64,000 bases of DNA from Paenibacillus sp. G2S3 (GCF_030123105.1 NZ_CP126095.1:5704001-5768000); one strand, 5' to 3'. Positions 19,784 through 28,699 are shown, numbered from the stretch's first letter. Made by a program: numbers and translations. The notes: generated from the letters alone by a model not told the origin.

Positions 19784-19955
19784 CAGCAAGGCATTCGAGT
19801 GCCCGAGCAACTGAAAATCATCGGTTATGATTACCACAGCTTTACACGCATGCTTCAGAGTCCTAAATTAACTACCATTATGCAGCCTAGTGATCTAATC
19901 GGGGTCATGCCGACAAATACCCTCCTGCAAATGATCGAAAGTGCTGACGGAGAGC
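19784..19955 (+). pseudogene. Remnant of a LacI/ScrR-type regulator, C-terminal part
   Basis: The plus strand encodes GIRVPEQLKIIGYDYHS, then LQSPKLTTIMQPSDLIG and LLQMIESADGEL, the C-terminal third of a LacI-family sugar repressor. There is no DNA-binding domain, no start and no ribosome site. It abuts the sucrose-phosphorylase-like remnant tail to tail. A repressor beside a sucrose-type enzyme fits a former sucrose-utilisation locus that was deleted through its middle. The terminator at 19985 probably belonged to it. Confidence 0.65.
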
Positions 19956-19984
19956 TGATCGCAATACTACTTAACTTATCTATT

Positions 19985-20023
19985 AAAAAGGCAGACTACC
20001 GTTTTTTGGTAGCCTGCCTTTTT
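19985..20023. terminator. Strong bidirectional terminator
   Basis: AAAAAGGCAGACTACC and GGTAGCCTGCCTTTTT form a 16-position stem with one mismatch and a T-rich 7 nt loop. It sits between the LacI remnant and the collagen-like gene. Confidence 0.85.
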
Positions 20024-20156
20024 GTTATGGTTACATTTATATCGACTCTCACCGTGATTATTGTAACAACTTCCGCTTCTCAGAATATGCTGATTGGGCA
20101 GGTTCCCAATTTTTAAAGGAATGAAGAGGAGAAGCTCAAGGAGGAGATACAGAAAC

Positions 20157-22462
20157 ATGTCGGATCATAATCATAGACCCTTTAAAGGTGAAGCTATCCT
20201 AAACAAGCAAGGAAGAATAAGCAGTCCTATTAGAAAAAGGGAGTGCGCCGCTCTATTAAAAATAGTCACTGAGCTCTCTGCAGTGGTACCTCCCGCACTT
20301 ACGAATCCCACAACACTTCATATTACGAATCTTCAAAGAGTGTTAAGAGAACTCATGGAATTCTTGCATGACGCTAAGATATGCAGCCCTTTTAGAACGG
20401 AGCTTCTTTCTGTAGTAGAAATAACCATTGTATCTACTGAAGTCAGTCCCTTCTCAGTCGTAAGCGTTGGCACCAATCTTCAACAGCTGTTAGCCGAGTT
20501 ATTATCTTTTATTCTCGCTACGAAGATTGACACTCATTGCAAAGATCAGTTGGTAATTCAAATCAGACATATTCAGGCTTCTATTTCACAAGCACTTGGC
20601 TTACCTATTAAGGGTGCGACGGGGCCACAGGGACCCCAAGGGCCACAAGGACCTCAAGGACCTCAAGGGCTTCAGGGGCCTCAAGGATCTACTGGTGCAG
20701 GGCTGCAAGGAATTGTAGTCTTTAATCCCACACAAAGTCCTTCTTATCCAGCAGGTCAAGTAGTAACCTACAATGGCAGCACCTATATAGCTACCGTTGC
20801 TGGACCTACCGGAATACCAGGTACTTCACCAGATTATTTATTAATTGCTGGTGGAGCTACTGGAGCTCAAGGGCCTCAAGGACCTCAGGGACCACAGGGA
20901 CCTCAGGGGCCTACTGGAGCAGGGTTGCAAGGAATTGTAGTCTTTAATCCCGTACAAAGTCCTTCTTATCCAGCAGGTCAAGTAGTAACCTACAATGGCA
21001 GCACCTATATAGCTACCGTTGCTGGACCTACTGGAATACCAGGTAGTTCAACAGATTATCTGTTAATTGCTGGTGGCGCTACGGGACCTCAAGGGCCACA
21101 AGGACCACAAGGCGTGCAAGGGATTCAAGGGCCAACAGGTGCGCAAGGACCAACGGGTCCAGGCGCAGGAGCAACGGGCGCTACAGGCGTAACGGGCGAC
21201 CCAGGTGTCGCAGGGGCAACGGGCGCTACAGGCACGACAGGGACTGCTGGCGCTGCGGGGGTTACCGGGGCGACAGGGACCGCTGGCGCTGCGGGGGCTA
21301 CCGGGGCGACAGGGACTGCTGGCGCTGCGGGGGTTACCGGGGCGACGGGGACCGCTGGCGCTGCGGGGGTTACCGGGGCGACGGGGACTGCTGGCGCTGC
21401 CGGGGCTACTGGAGCGACGGGGACCGCTGGCGCTGCCGGGGCTACCGGAGCGACAGGGACTGCTGGCGCTGCGGGGTTACCGGGGCGACGGGGACTGCTG
21501 GCGCTGCCGGGGCTACTGGAGCGACGGGGACTGCTGGCGCTGCGGGGGCTACCGGAGCGACAGGAACTGCTGGCGCTGCGGGGGTTACCGGGGCGACGGG
21601 GACTGCTGGCGCTGCCGGGGCTACCGGGGCGACAGGGACTGCTGGCGCTGCCGGGGCTACTGGCGCGACGGGGACCGCCGGCGCTGCGGGGGCTACTGGC
21701 GCGACGGGGACTGCTGGCGCTGCGGGGGTTACCGGGGCGACGGGGACTGCTGGCGCTGCGGGGGTTACCGGGGCGACAGGGACTGCTGGCGCTGCGGGGG
21801 CTACTGGCGCGACGGGGACTGCTGGCGCTGCCGGGGCTACCGGGGCTACCGGGGCGACAGGGACTGCCGGCGCTGCCGGGGCTACTGGCGTAACGGGTGC
21901 TATCGGAGCTACTGGTGTTACAGGTGTTACTGGCGTTACTGGGGCTGGTGCAATCATTCCGCTGGCATCTGGAGGACCTATTATTATGACCACGATTTTA
22001 GGTGGTTTGGTTGGAACAACAAGCCTTATAGGCTTCGGAAGTTCAGCCACAGGCATTTCTCTTGTTGGCGGTAATATAGATTTGACAGGTACTGTCCTAG
22101 GTCCGCTTATCAACTTTGCATTCTCGACTCCTCGTGCAGGAGTGATAACATCACTTGCAGCTTACTTCAGTAATACCATAGCTTTATCGCTGCTTGGTAC
22201 TACGGTAAATGTAACAGCACAATTGTACGAATCTGCCACACCAAATAACACATTCACTGCTATTCCAGGCGCAATAGTACCACTTCCACCTATCACCGGT
22301 ACTATTAATTTAGGAACTTTTGTCAGTGGAGTTACAAATGGTATCAATTTCCCTGTAACAGCGCAGACACGTCTTCTCATGGTATTTTCAGCTACTGCAA
22401 CAGGACTTAGCCTTGTAAATACAGTCACTGGTTATGCAAGTGCTGGCTATACTATTGATTAA
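20157..22462 (+). CDS. Collagen-like repeat (exosporium/BclA-type) protein, frame broken by one missing G
   Basis: Restored length is 768 residues. A helical N-terminal domain (~150 residues, ending [12 protein letters not shown]) is followed by Gly-Pro-Gln collagen repeats. These flank two near-identical globular modules ([10 protein letters not shown]...[16 protein letters not shown]) that resemble small carbohydrate-binding modules. Then come ~18 Gly-Xaa-Thr/Ala repeats and a C-terminal beta-rich domain (~160 residues from [10 protein letters not shown] to the stop) like the trimerising head of BclA-type proteins. The ATG at 20157 has AAGGAGG upstream. The frame breaks at 21473-21476, where GCGGGG replaces the GCGGGGG of neighbouring repeat units; adding one G restores the frame to the TAA at 22462. 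Likely a spore-surface or cell-surface filament. It stands alone, with its own terminator. Confidence 0.85.
20694..21083 (+). repeat. Direct duplication of a ~165 nt globular module within the collagen-like gene
   Basis: Copies at 20694-20860 and 20916-21083 (period 222 nt) are almost identical at the DNA level, with only scattered changes, and are separated by Gly-Pro-Gln repeats. This points to recent duplication. Confidence 0.85.
21235..21890 (+). repeat. Tandem 36 nt repeats encoding a Gly-Xaa-Thr/Ala collagen-like tract
   Basis: About 18 GC-rich units of 36 nt, built on GGGACTGCTGGCGCTGC followed by GGGGGTTACCGGGGCGAC or close variants, encode 12-residue GTAGAAGxTGAT blocks. The final unit has a 9 nt insertion. 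The tract contains the frameshifting G run at 21473. It also creates long meaningless open frames in other frames and on the other strand. Confidence 0.9.
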
Positions 22463-22483
22463 TTAATCACACTAATACAAACT

Positions 22484-22525
22484 AAAACATCTGCCACTCC
22501 ATAAAAGGAGTGGCAGATGTTTTTA
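22484..22525 (+). terminator. Terminator of the collagen-like gene
   Basis: ACATCTGCCACTCC pairs perfectly with GGAGTGGCAGATGT around a 6 nt loop and is followed by TTTTA, 22 nt past the stop. Confidence 0.9.
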
Positions 22526-22557
22526 TAGTAATATAAGATTTAAAATTTCTTAATCTT

Positions 22558-22739
22558 TCGGACTCAGATGCCGCTATTCGTTCATTTATCGCCTCAAAGA
22601 GGGATTTTCGGACCGGAAAGACGCTATTGAGCAAAAATGGGGGTCAACTTCGTCTTTTTTGTGCAAATAACGCCTCTGGGGTCCGATAGCAATCCAAAAG
22701 AGGAGAATACTACAAATAAGAGCCCCTAAGTCCGATAGC
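22558..22739. repeat. Intergenic palindromic element, copy B
   Basis: Direct modules TCGGACTCAGATGCCGCTA (22558) and TCGGACCGGAAAGACGCTA (22608), then inverted AACGCCTCTGGGGTCCGATA (22669) and GCCCCTAAGTCCGATAGC (22722). GGAC cores start at 22560 and 22610, GTCC cores at 22681 and 22731: spacings 50, 71 and 50, identical to copy A. It ends about 60 nt past the cysteine desulfurase stop, where no ordinary terminator was found. Confidence 0.8.
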
Positions 22740-22798
22740 AAGTCTATTTTCTCGGAATCATACTAGTCGCCATTAGCTACTCCATTCCTGACAATCTA

Positions 22799-23911
22799 CT
22801 ATAACAAATACGCTTTCAGCTTCCCGATAACCTCATCGATCTCCGCTTTTGTCGTATACCGTCCCACACTGAATCGAATCGCTCCCTGCCCAATGTCCTC
22901 CGAAACACGCATGGCCTTTAATACAGGTGAGAGCGAGGTTTCTCCAGCATGGCAAGCTGAGCCTGTTGAGGCAGCCACATCTTCTAGCGAAGCAATAACT
23001 TCGTGACCCACCGCTCCAAGAAAACTAACGTTAAGCGTGTTGGGCAATCGCTTATGCAGATGACCGTTTAAATGAATTTTTTCTCCAAAAGACTCCTGTA
23101 GATTTTCGAAGAAATAGTCTGTAATTTGCCCAACTCTCTCTCTGGAAGCAGAGTCCGCAGCAAGCTCACAGGCTTTTCCTAATCCAATAATATACGGTGT
23201 GTTTTCCGTTCCGGCACGTCTTCCCTTCTCATGCCCCGCTCCATGAATTAAAGGTTCAATATGAATTCCTTCTCGGATATACAATGCCCCGATCCCCTTA
23301 GGTGCATATAATTTGTGACCTGCAAGGGTCAGAAAGTCTACCCCCAAATCTGCCACATCCAGCACTACTTTTCCAGCGGACTGCGAAGCATCAGTATGAA
23401 CAAGAACACCCCGTTCGTGGCAGGCCTCGGCTATTTCTTTGATCGGTTGGATCGTTCCGGTTTCGTTATTAGAATGCATAATGGAGACGAGTATGGTTTG
23501 ATCCGTAAGCTGCTCTTTTACATCCTCAACAGCAACCATCCCATACGAATCAACAGGTACATACGTAATGGAGTAACCCAACTGCTCCAGATACTGACAA
23601 GGTTTAATCACCGCAGGATGCTCTACAGCAGACACAATAATATGATTGCCTTTATGTCGATACGTTTGGGCGACTCCCTTAATGACAGTATTATTCGATT
23701 CGCTGCCCCCGCTTGTAAAAAGTACCTCACCCGGCGTACAATTCAGAAAATCAGCCACCTGTTGTCTCGCTTGCTCTATTCCGGATTTCGCGTCTCTTCC
23801 CAAACTATGACTGCTCGAAGGATTCCCAAAATACCCATAAAGATATGGAATCATAACCTCTGCTACTTCCTTATCAACAGGTGTGGTAGCGTTATAGTCT
23901 AAATAGATCAT
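22799..23911 (-). CDS. Cysteine desulfurase (NifS/IscS family)
   Basis: 370 residues, a PLP-dependent enzyme that removes sulfur, or selenium from selenocysteine, as a persulfide or perselenide. It opens with MIYLDYNATTPVD. The PLP lysine lies in LAGHKLYAPKG, the HTDASQSAGK motif is present, and the active cysteine is in TGSACHAGE. The start ATG has GAGGAGG upstream at a rather long 13 nt. It is the last gene of the selD-mnmH-desulfurase run, 68 nt after mnmH, so it probably supplies selenium or sulfur to that pathway rather than general Fe-S assembly. Both roles remain possible. Intact. Confidence 0.92.
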   Translation of the reverse strand: MIYLDYNATTPVDKEVAEVMIPYLYGYFGNPSSSHSLGRDAKSGIEQARQQVADFLNCTPGEVLFTSGGSESNNTVIKGVAQTYRHKGNHIIVSAVEHPAVIKPCQYLEQLGYSITYVPVDSYGMVAVEDVKEQLTDQTILVSIMHSNNETGTIQPIKEIAEACHERGVLVHTDASQSAGKVVLDVADLGVDFLTLAGHKLYAPKGIGALYIREGIHIEPLIHGAGHEKGRRAGTENTPYIIGLGKACELAADSASRERVGQITDYFFENLQESFGEKIHLNGHLHKRLPNTLNVSFLGAVGHEVIASLEDVAASTGSACHAGETSLSPVLKAMRVSEDIGQGAIRFSVGRYTTKAEIDEVIGKLKAYLL

Positions 23912-23979
23912 CTGTTACGCAGAGCCTCCTCTAAACCCTTCATACATTACGATACATAAAGCTTATACTTCCCGATCAT

Positions 23980-24999
23980 TTAAAAAGAGCGCACCGCAGC
24001 CTCAGCTTCGTCCAAATTGTTCACCTTAAAGGTAACTCTCTCAATGCCTTCATACTGAGTAGAAGTATAATCGTATTTAGGATCATAGTAGTACTCTAAC
24101 AGCAGAGCCACAGCTTCCCCGAATAAATCGGCTTGTAAGCACCGCTCGATTTCTGCCGCAATAGGGATATGAATTCGGGATTTAATACTCCGAAATGCTG
24201 AAATGCACTGCTCTTTAAATTCTTCTGGTCGATAATCCTCAAGGATTTGCTGCACTCTGGCTTGCAATGGCATCTCAATCCAAATCTGTGTTCCGATCTC
24301 TTTCTGCTCGGCCATAAATGGGGGCATTACGACCTTCCCAATCTTTTTGCTTTCCGCTTCAAACAATACATTAGGAGAATCTCCAAGCTTAATTAATTCC
24401 TCCATAAGAAGACTATCGAACGTTTTCTGATTGTTTGCATGAAGTCCGATCTCGCCAAAAATAGAACCGCGGTGACCCGCCATCCCCTCCAAATCCAGAA
24501 CAGGATAGCCCTGTGCCTTCAGGCGGTGCAGAAGGTTTGTTTTACCTGTACCCGTATTACCGTGAATCACATAAGGCTTCGCCTTGAATTTATAGGACTC
24601 CAGTTCGTCGAGTACCCATTTACGGTAAGCTTTATAGCCGCCAATCAGTCGGTAAGCGTGAATATCCATTAAAGAAAGTACGGTCGCAGTTGTACGACTG
24701 CGCATACCTCCCCTCCAGCAGAATACAGCCTTGTCGCCTTGAATCGCAGCGAATTCTTTGACAAAAGACGGTAGCTTCGCCGCAGCAATCTCCAGACCGC
24801 GTTCTTTCGCAGCCTGCACACTTGTCTGTTTATACAACGTACCCACTTCTGCCCGTTCCTCATCGTCAAAAAAAGGAATATTCAGGCTCTCCGGCAATGT
24901 CGAATCTTTATATTCAGAAGGAGATCGAACGTCGATAACGGTGATCTGCTTCTTATTCTTTAACACTCTTAGTTCTTCCAGTGTAATATCCTGAAACAA
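23980..24999 (-). CDS. mnmH: tRNA 2-selenouridine synthase
   Basis: 339 residues (also called SelU/YbbB). The N-terminal rhodanese domain has its catalytic cysteine in VFCWRGGMRSRT. The C-terminal P-loop domain has Walker A GNTGTGKTNLL. The enzyme replaces sulfur with selenium at the wobble uridine of certain tRNAs via a geranylated intermediate, using selenophosphate from SelD. The start is TTG 24999, four nt after AGAGGAGAGAG. It lies 57 nt downstream of selD and upstream of the desulfurase on the same strand, forming one functional module. Intact and of normal length. Confidence 0.95.
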   Translation of the reverse strand: MFQDITLEELRVLKNKKQITVIDVRSPSEYKDSTLPESLNIPFFDDEERAEVGTLYKQTSVQAAKERGLEIAAAKLPSFVKEFAAIQGDKAVFCWRGGMRSRTTATVLSLMDIHAYRLIGGYKAYRKWVLDELESYKFKAKPYVIHGNTGTGKTNLLHRLKAQGYPVLDLEGMAGHRGSIFGEIGLHANNQKTFDSLLMEELIKLGDSPNVLFEAESKKIGKVVMPPFMAEQKEIGTQIWIEMPLQARVQQILEDYRPEEFKEQCISAFRSIKSRIHIPIAAEIERCLQADLFGEAVALLLEYYYDPKYDYTSTQYEGIERVTFKVNNLDEAEAAVRSF

Positions 25000-25056
25000 T
25001 GCGCTCTCTCCTCTGGTGGCTAACTTCGTAGGTTGCCTCTAAGCTGAACTCCATCG

Positions 25057-26114
25057 TTATTGTGCAGCTATAACTGCAATCTGACCCGGATGATCTTCCG
25101 TTACCTCTCCGATCAAAGCCGCTTCTACACCTGCATCTACTAACTCTTTTAGCAAATCCTCGCTTTGTTCAGGAGCAACAGAGATCAGCAGTCCGCCAGA
25201 AGTCACCGCATCACACAGAATATAGCGGCTTAGTTGGTCCATCTCTTCCGGATAAAGAATACTGCCCTCCAAATGGGCAAAGTTATTTTTAGTGCCGCCT
25301 GGAACAAAGCCCTGCTCCGCAAGCTCTCTAACTCTTGGCAGCATCGGTACATCCCCTTGACGAATAATCAGGCCGTGATTGCTCCCTTTAGCCATTTCCG
25401 AGGCATGTCCCAGCAGCCCGAATCCGGTAACATCTGTACAAGCATGAACATCATAGGGCTCCATGATTTCAGCCGCTTTTTTATTCAGTGTAGACATTAC
25501 TGTCGTAAGGCGTGTGGTTTCTTCAGGAGATAGCTGATCCTTTTTAATAGATGTTGTTAAGATTCCCACACCGATAGGCTTCGTTAGTATCAGCTTGTCC
25601 CCTACTTGCGCGCCCGCATTCGTTCTTACTTTGTCCGGATGCACAAGGCCCGTAACGGCCAATCCGAATTTAGGCTCTTTATCGTCGATAGAATGTCCAC
25701 CTACAAGCGTCGCTCCAGCTTCCTGTACTTTATCCGCAGCACCACGCAAAATGTCACCTAGAATACTTTTGTCCAGAACAGAGATAGGAAAAGCCACAAT
25801 ATTTAGCACCGTAAGCGGCTTTCCGCCCATCGCGTAAATATCGCTTAACGCATTGGCTGCTGCAATTTGTCCAAAAGAATAAGGGTCGTCCACAATTGGC
25901 GTGAAAAAATCAACAGTTTGTACCAACGCTAAATCATCACTTAAACGATACACGCCTGCATCATCACTAGTATCCAGACCTACTAGTAGATCCGGGTTAG
26001 GAACGGTTGGTGGCAGACTGCGAATGACCTGCATAAGATCGGCGGGACCGATTTTGCAGCCGCAGCCCCCTTTGAAGATAATGAAGTCAATTTTATAGTT
26101 TCGGCTTGAGACAT
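25057..26114 (-). CDS. selD: Selenide, water dikinase (selenophosphate synthetase), frame broken near the N-terminus
   Basis: Restored length is about 352 residues. It makes selenophosphate from selenide and ATP. The body reads LLVGLDTSDDAGVYRLSDD, FFTPIVDDPYSFGQIAAANA and ALVGGHSIDD-type motifs typical of SelD. The catalytic segment GGCGCKIGPADL, with Cys rather than selenocysteine, lies upstream in a different frame from the initiator. An ATG at 26114 (a second at 26117) follows AAAGGAAG and reads MSQAETIKLTSLSSKG. The two parts join if the run of five C at 26066-26070 had one more base. First gene of the selD-mnmH-desulfurase group. No selA or selB was seen in the window, so the visible use is tRNA modification. 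Confidence 0.92.
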
Positions 26115-26200
26115 CATGACTCAGCTTCCTTTAGATAGTTAATATCGAATATATTTAATCTTACATCAGTAGACAGCATTGTACAAAATACAGATATACA

Positions 26201-26246
26201 AAAGAACGTCCCGTAGCCAGTTCATACCCCCGGCTATAGGACGCCC
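26201..26246 (-). terminator. Terminator of the hydrolase transcription unit
   Basis: CGTCCTATAGCC and GGCTACGGGACG pair with a mismatch around a ~14 nt loop, followed on the minus strand by TTCTTTTG. It lies 80 nt past the hydrolase stop. Confidence 0.6.
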
Positions 26247-26327
26247 TCATTTCTCACTTCAACGCTAACTCTCCATATCAGACGCGCGAAGGGCTTTATG
26301 CATTCTCTGATGCTTCCACCACTAGGA

Positions 26328-27135
26328 TCAACTGATCTGCTGAGTGTCCTGCTGTTTCTCCAAAAACCGCTGAAGAATAGCATTAAATTTCTCCGGCTGA
26401 CACAGATTACTAGGATCTAATGCGTTAGGAATAATCACTAACTGAGCATGCGGCAGCTGAGACACCATGTCCTTCATACAATTAACTCCAAATTCACTAA
26501 AGTCACCAACAATACATAACGCGGGACGCTTAAAAGTCTTTAGGCATCTAGTGTAATCCACATGGCTCGTAGCCAGCCTTTGCCGATACAGTTCCCGTGG
26601 ACGTTTGTCGAGAAGTCCTCTTCTAATCTCGTTATAAGCCAGGTTCCAGCGTTCCCGATACATCATACGAATCGAAGGCAGTACAAGCTCACTTGGGGCA
26701 TAATACATTAACCAACTGCAATAGGCAGCCATAAGCTGGATTTTACCGACTATCGTTGACGCCTGACTTCTACAGAAGCTATCCGCGACAACAATCGCTT
26801 TTACTCGCTCTGGATATTGTTTCGCTATATGTTGAACGACGAGCCCCCATAGGCGCTCCCGACAAAAACAGCCTCACGAATGCCCAAATCATTCAATAGC
26901 ATAATTATATCTAAGCATTGGGTTTCAATAATCTCGTTTGGGGCCTGCAGCAATTCACCTGATTTGCCATTCCCCGTAAATCACACAAAATCACTTTATA
27001 TTTATCAGAAAAATACTCCAATTGTGGCTTAAACATACTATGTGTTAATCCATGTCCATGGATAAACACAACCGGAGTCCCTGTTCCATTGATTTCGTAA
27101 TAGAGCGAAGTTCCATTCAGTTTAGCAATAGGCAA
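26328..27135 (-). CDS. Alpha/beta-fold hydrolase under c-di-AMP riboswitch, two frame breaks
   Basis: Restored length is about 269 residues. The N-terminus reads LNGTSLYYEINGTGTPVVFIHGHGLTHSMF, with the HGHG oxyanion-hole strand, then ILCDLRGNGKS. After the nucleophile elbow VFVGSAYGGL (GxSxxG-like, but with the Ser before Ala-Tyr) comes a cap and then FKRPALCIVGDFSEFG and PNALDPSNLCQPEKFN. The active-site His is not obvious. Breaks are one missing base in C4 at 26972-26975 and one in C5 at 26844-26848. The start is probably TTG 27135, six nt after GAGGTG; ATG 27153 overlaps that site. It is directly downstream of the riboswitch terminator. The substrate is unknown, and the unusual elbow makes catalysis itself uncertain. 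Confidence 0.75.
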
Positions 27136-27191
27136 AGTTAACACCTCTTTCATAGATAGGTTCTACAACGATATGTGCTTTTTAACGCAGC

Positions 27192-27217
27192 AAAAACCAC
27201 AGAGGGATACTCTGTGG
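27192..27217 (-). terminator. Riboswitch expression-platform terminator
   Basis: CCACAGAG pairs perfectly with CTCTGTGG around a 5 nt loop and is followed on the minus strand by TTTTTG. It is placed between the c-di-AMP aptamer and the hydrolase start. Confidence 0.8.
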
Positions 27218-27240
27218 CTATTCATCATCAAATACGCCAT

Positions 27241-27425
27241 TCATCCTCTCTCCATACGCTTACGAGGTTAGCTGTCGGATTCGGGCAGTGAGAGTTGCCC
27301 TACCTGTATGGATGCACTACTATGCACCTGTAACAGGATTCACCCCATAACTAGTAACGACGGTTACATCGATTCCCAGTTGTTGGTTCCCCCGCTTTCC
27401 ATAACGGAAATTAAGCGGACTTCTT
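27241..27425 (-). ncRNA. c-di-AMP riboswitch (ydaO/yuaA leader)
   Basis: The minus strand shows the conserved ydaO elements in order: GTCCGCTTAA at 27420, GGAAAGCGGGGGAACC, GGGGTGAATCC, TAGGGCAACTCTC, and the closing CCGACAGCTAACCTCGTAAG before GAGAGG at 27245. This RNA class binds cyclic di-AMP and usually turns expression off. A sigma-A-like promoter lies upstream and a terminator hairpin follows, then the alpha/beta hydrolase gene. Known targets are mostly potassium transporters and cell-wall enzymes, so this target is unusual. Confidence 0.92.
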
Positions 27426-27449
27426 ATGTAATTGTCAGTTATGTGATGA

Positions 27450-27478
27450 ATCATACTCCGTGTAAGGTTTCTTGTAAA
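27450..27478 (-). promoter_or_regulatory. Sigma-A-type promoter of the riboswitch transcript
   Basis: TTTACA and TATGAT with a 17 nt spacer on the minus strand. Transcription would begin near 27443, just ahead of the aptamer. Confidence 0.65.
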
Positions 27479-27582
27479 GTTGAGCCTTGGGCAAAATAAT
27501 GTTGAAAGCCATGCTTTTCATTTCATATTGAGCATGCACTTCGTTTTCTCTTTCTTTTGCTCTTGTTTACTCGGTTTATTAA

Positions 27583-27630
27583 GAAAAAGCCGAGCGGTTA
27601 TCAGAGATCAATCCCTGAACCACTCGGCTT
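27583..27630 (-). terminator. Terminator of the 57-residue protein gene
   Basis: GCCGAG/CTCGGC, GGTT/AACC and CAG/CTG form a stacked stem, followed on the minus strand by CTTTTTC. It lies just past the small-gene stop. Confidence 0.8.
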
Positions 27631-27648
27631 CTTTATACAATCATATGG

Positions 27649-27821
27649 CTACAACAGATCGGCGTTTTTCAATGCATGCTCCCAGCTTGGAAAAAGAACA
27701 GCGCACTTCTCATAAGATCAGGATCGCTTTGCTTCACTTGTTTTTTGCTGATCGAGCTTCCGTCATTTTGAAGCTTTTTGATACGATTTAACACTTCATC
27801 AGCCTCCAAAGGAATTTCCAT
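27649..27821 (-). CDS. Small uncharacterised protein, ~57 residues, probable single frame break
   Basis: ATG 27821 follows AAAGGAGTG at good spacing and reads MEIPLEADEVLNRIKKLQ, then SISKKQVKQSDPDLMRSALF. In the frame as given the gene stops at 27669 after 50 residues. One extra base in the A5 run at 27691-27695 (plus-strand view) continues it as FPSWEHALKNADLL to a stop at 27649, just before a good terminator. The SWEHALKNA segment recalls the short 'W..A...A' repeats found beside DNA-binding domains, so a small nucleic-acid-binding role is conceivable, but I do not recognise the protein. A gene with its own ribosome site and terminator is well supported. Confidence 0.65.
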
Positions 27822-27905
27822 TGAAACACTCCTTTCTCAGTGACCTGGTTTCCAATCATTTTCTCCATAATATGCAAATTTATTCTTCATTTCGATTCAT
27901 ACGGA

Positions 27906-28699
27906 TTAAACCAGCTGATAAATCGGTTGTTCAGCAATAAAATAAGTAGGAATCATTGGGTACTTCTCTGCCAGAACTTCAGCTAAATATTTCATCCCCG
28001 GGGCTTCACTCTCCGCGTGGCCTAACATGATCAGCGCATTCGATCTGCCTTGGTGGACTGCATCCCTCACATATTCCGGTGTTTCCCATTCGGGACCCTC
28101 GCCAGCAATAATTAAATCAAGATTGTGCTGATTAAAAGAGGAATAGCCATCGTCCCGCCTCCTCTGTAACCTACTAATATCCCCACATGTCTGCAGGTTT
28201 GAGATAGGTCGCCGGCAACACGTACATAGGGGATGCCTAGCATTCTTTTTATATACTGAGCCGCTTCACTTACTGTCATGGCCGGAATCGTTAGGATTGA
28301 AGCAGTGGCCTGCTGCTCATCCACATAGGCTGACCACTCAAGCTCTCGTAACAAACCCGCCATGATCCCATCCGGTTTATGCCGATGCCAATAATCATGA
28401 TAACGAAAAATAGCCAGTTCAGAACGCTCAATCAAACTCAATTTCGTGCGATACACAGGGTCACCCTTTAACCACTCACTCGTCTCATGATGACTGTAAT
28501 ACACACCTTCATGTGTAATCAGCAAATTGGCGTTCATAGTAATCGCTCGCTCCACAACATATTGTGTAGCACAAAATGCCGTAACTATCCCTGTAATCAC
28601 CGTTTCTGGATTACCTGGCTTAAGTATATCCACAGTCTCATCTATCTGTTCCACAGTACCTATTAAATCTTCCAGAATCGTTTTAATTGTGATGCTCAC
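27906..28699 (-). CDS. Nif3-like dinuclear metal-centre family protein (one frame break)
   Basis: Restored length is 264 residues. It begins MSITIKTILEDLIGTVEQ and has ANLLITHEGVYYSHH (the metal-binding H-E region), RYHDYWHRHKPDGI and TCRHVGILVGYRGGG. Past the break it has LDLIIAGEGPEWETPEYVRD, ALIMLGHAESEAPG and a closing helix. These resemble the Nif3/YqfO (GTP cyclohydrolase I type 2) fold, whose histidine and acidic ligands hold two metals; the biochemical role of the family is unsettled. The break is one missing base in the A4 run (plus strand) at 28134-28137, and repair carries the frame to the stop at 27906. It may be co-transcribed with the small downstream gene (84 nt gap). Confidence 0.8.

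Noticed and set aside
21235..21890. Regular 36 nt repeats that could suggest a CRISPR array
   Set aside because: There are no unique spacers between units; the repeats encode an in-frame collagen-like Gly-Xaa-Thr/Ala tract.
21442..22113. Long minus-strand open frame rich in Ala-Pro-Val
   Set aside because: It is the antisense of the collagen repeats and C-terminal head; low complexity, no ribosome site.
26050..26117. Possible selenocysteine or programmed frameshift in selD
   Set aside because: The catalytic position is Cys (TGC) with no in-frame TGA there, and the break is a plain short C run like many others in the window.
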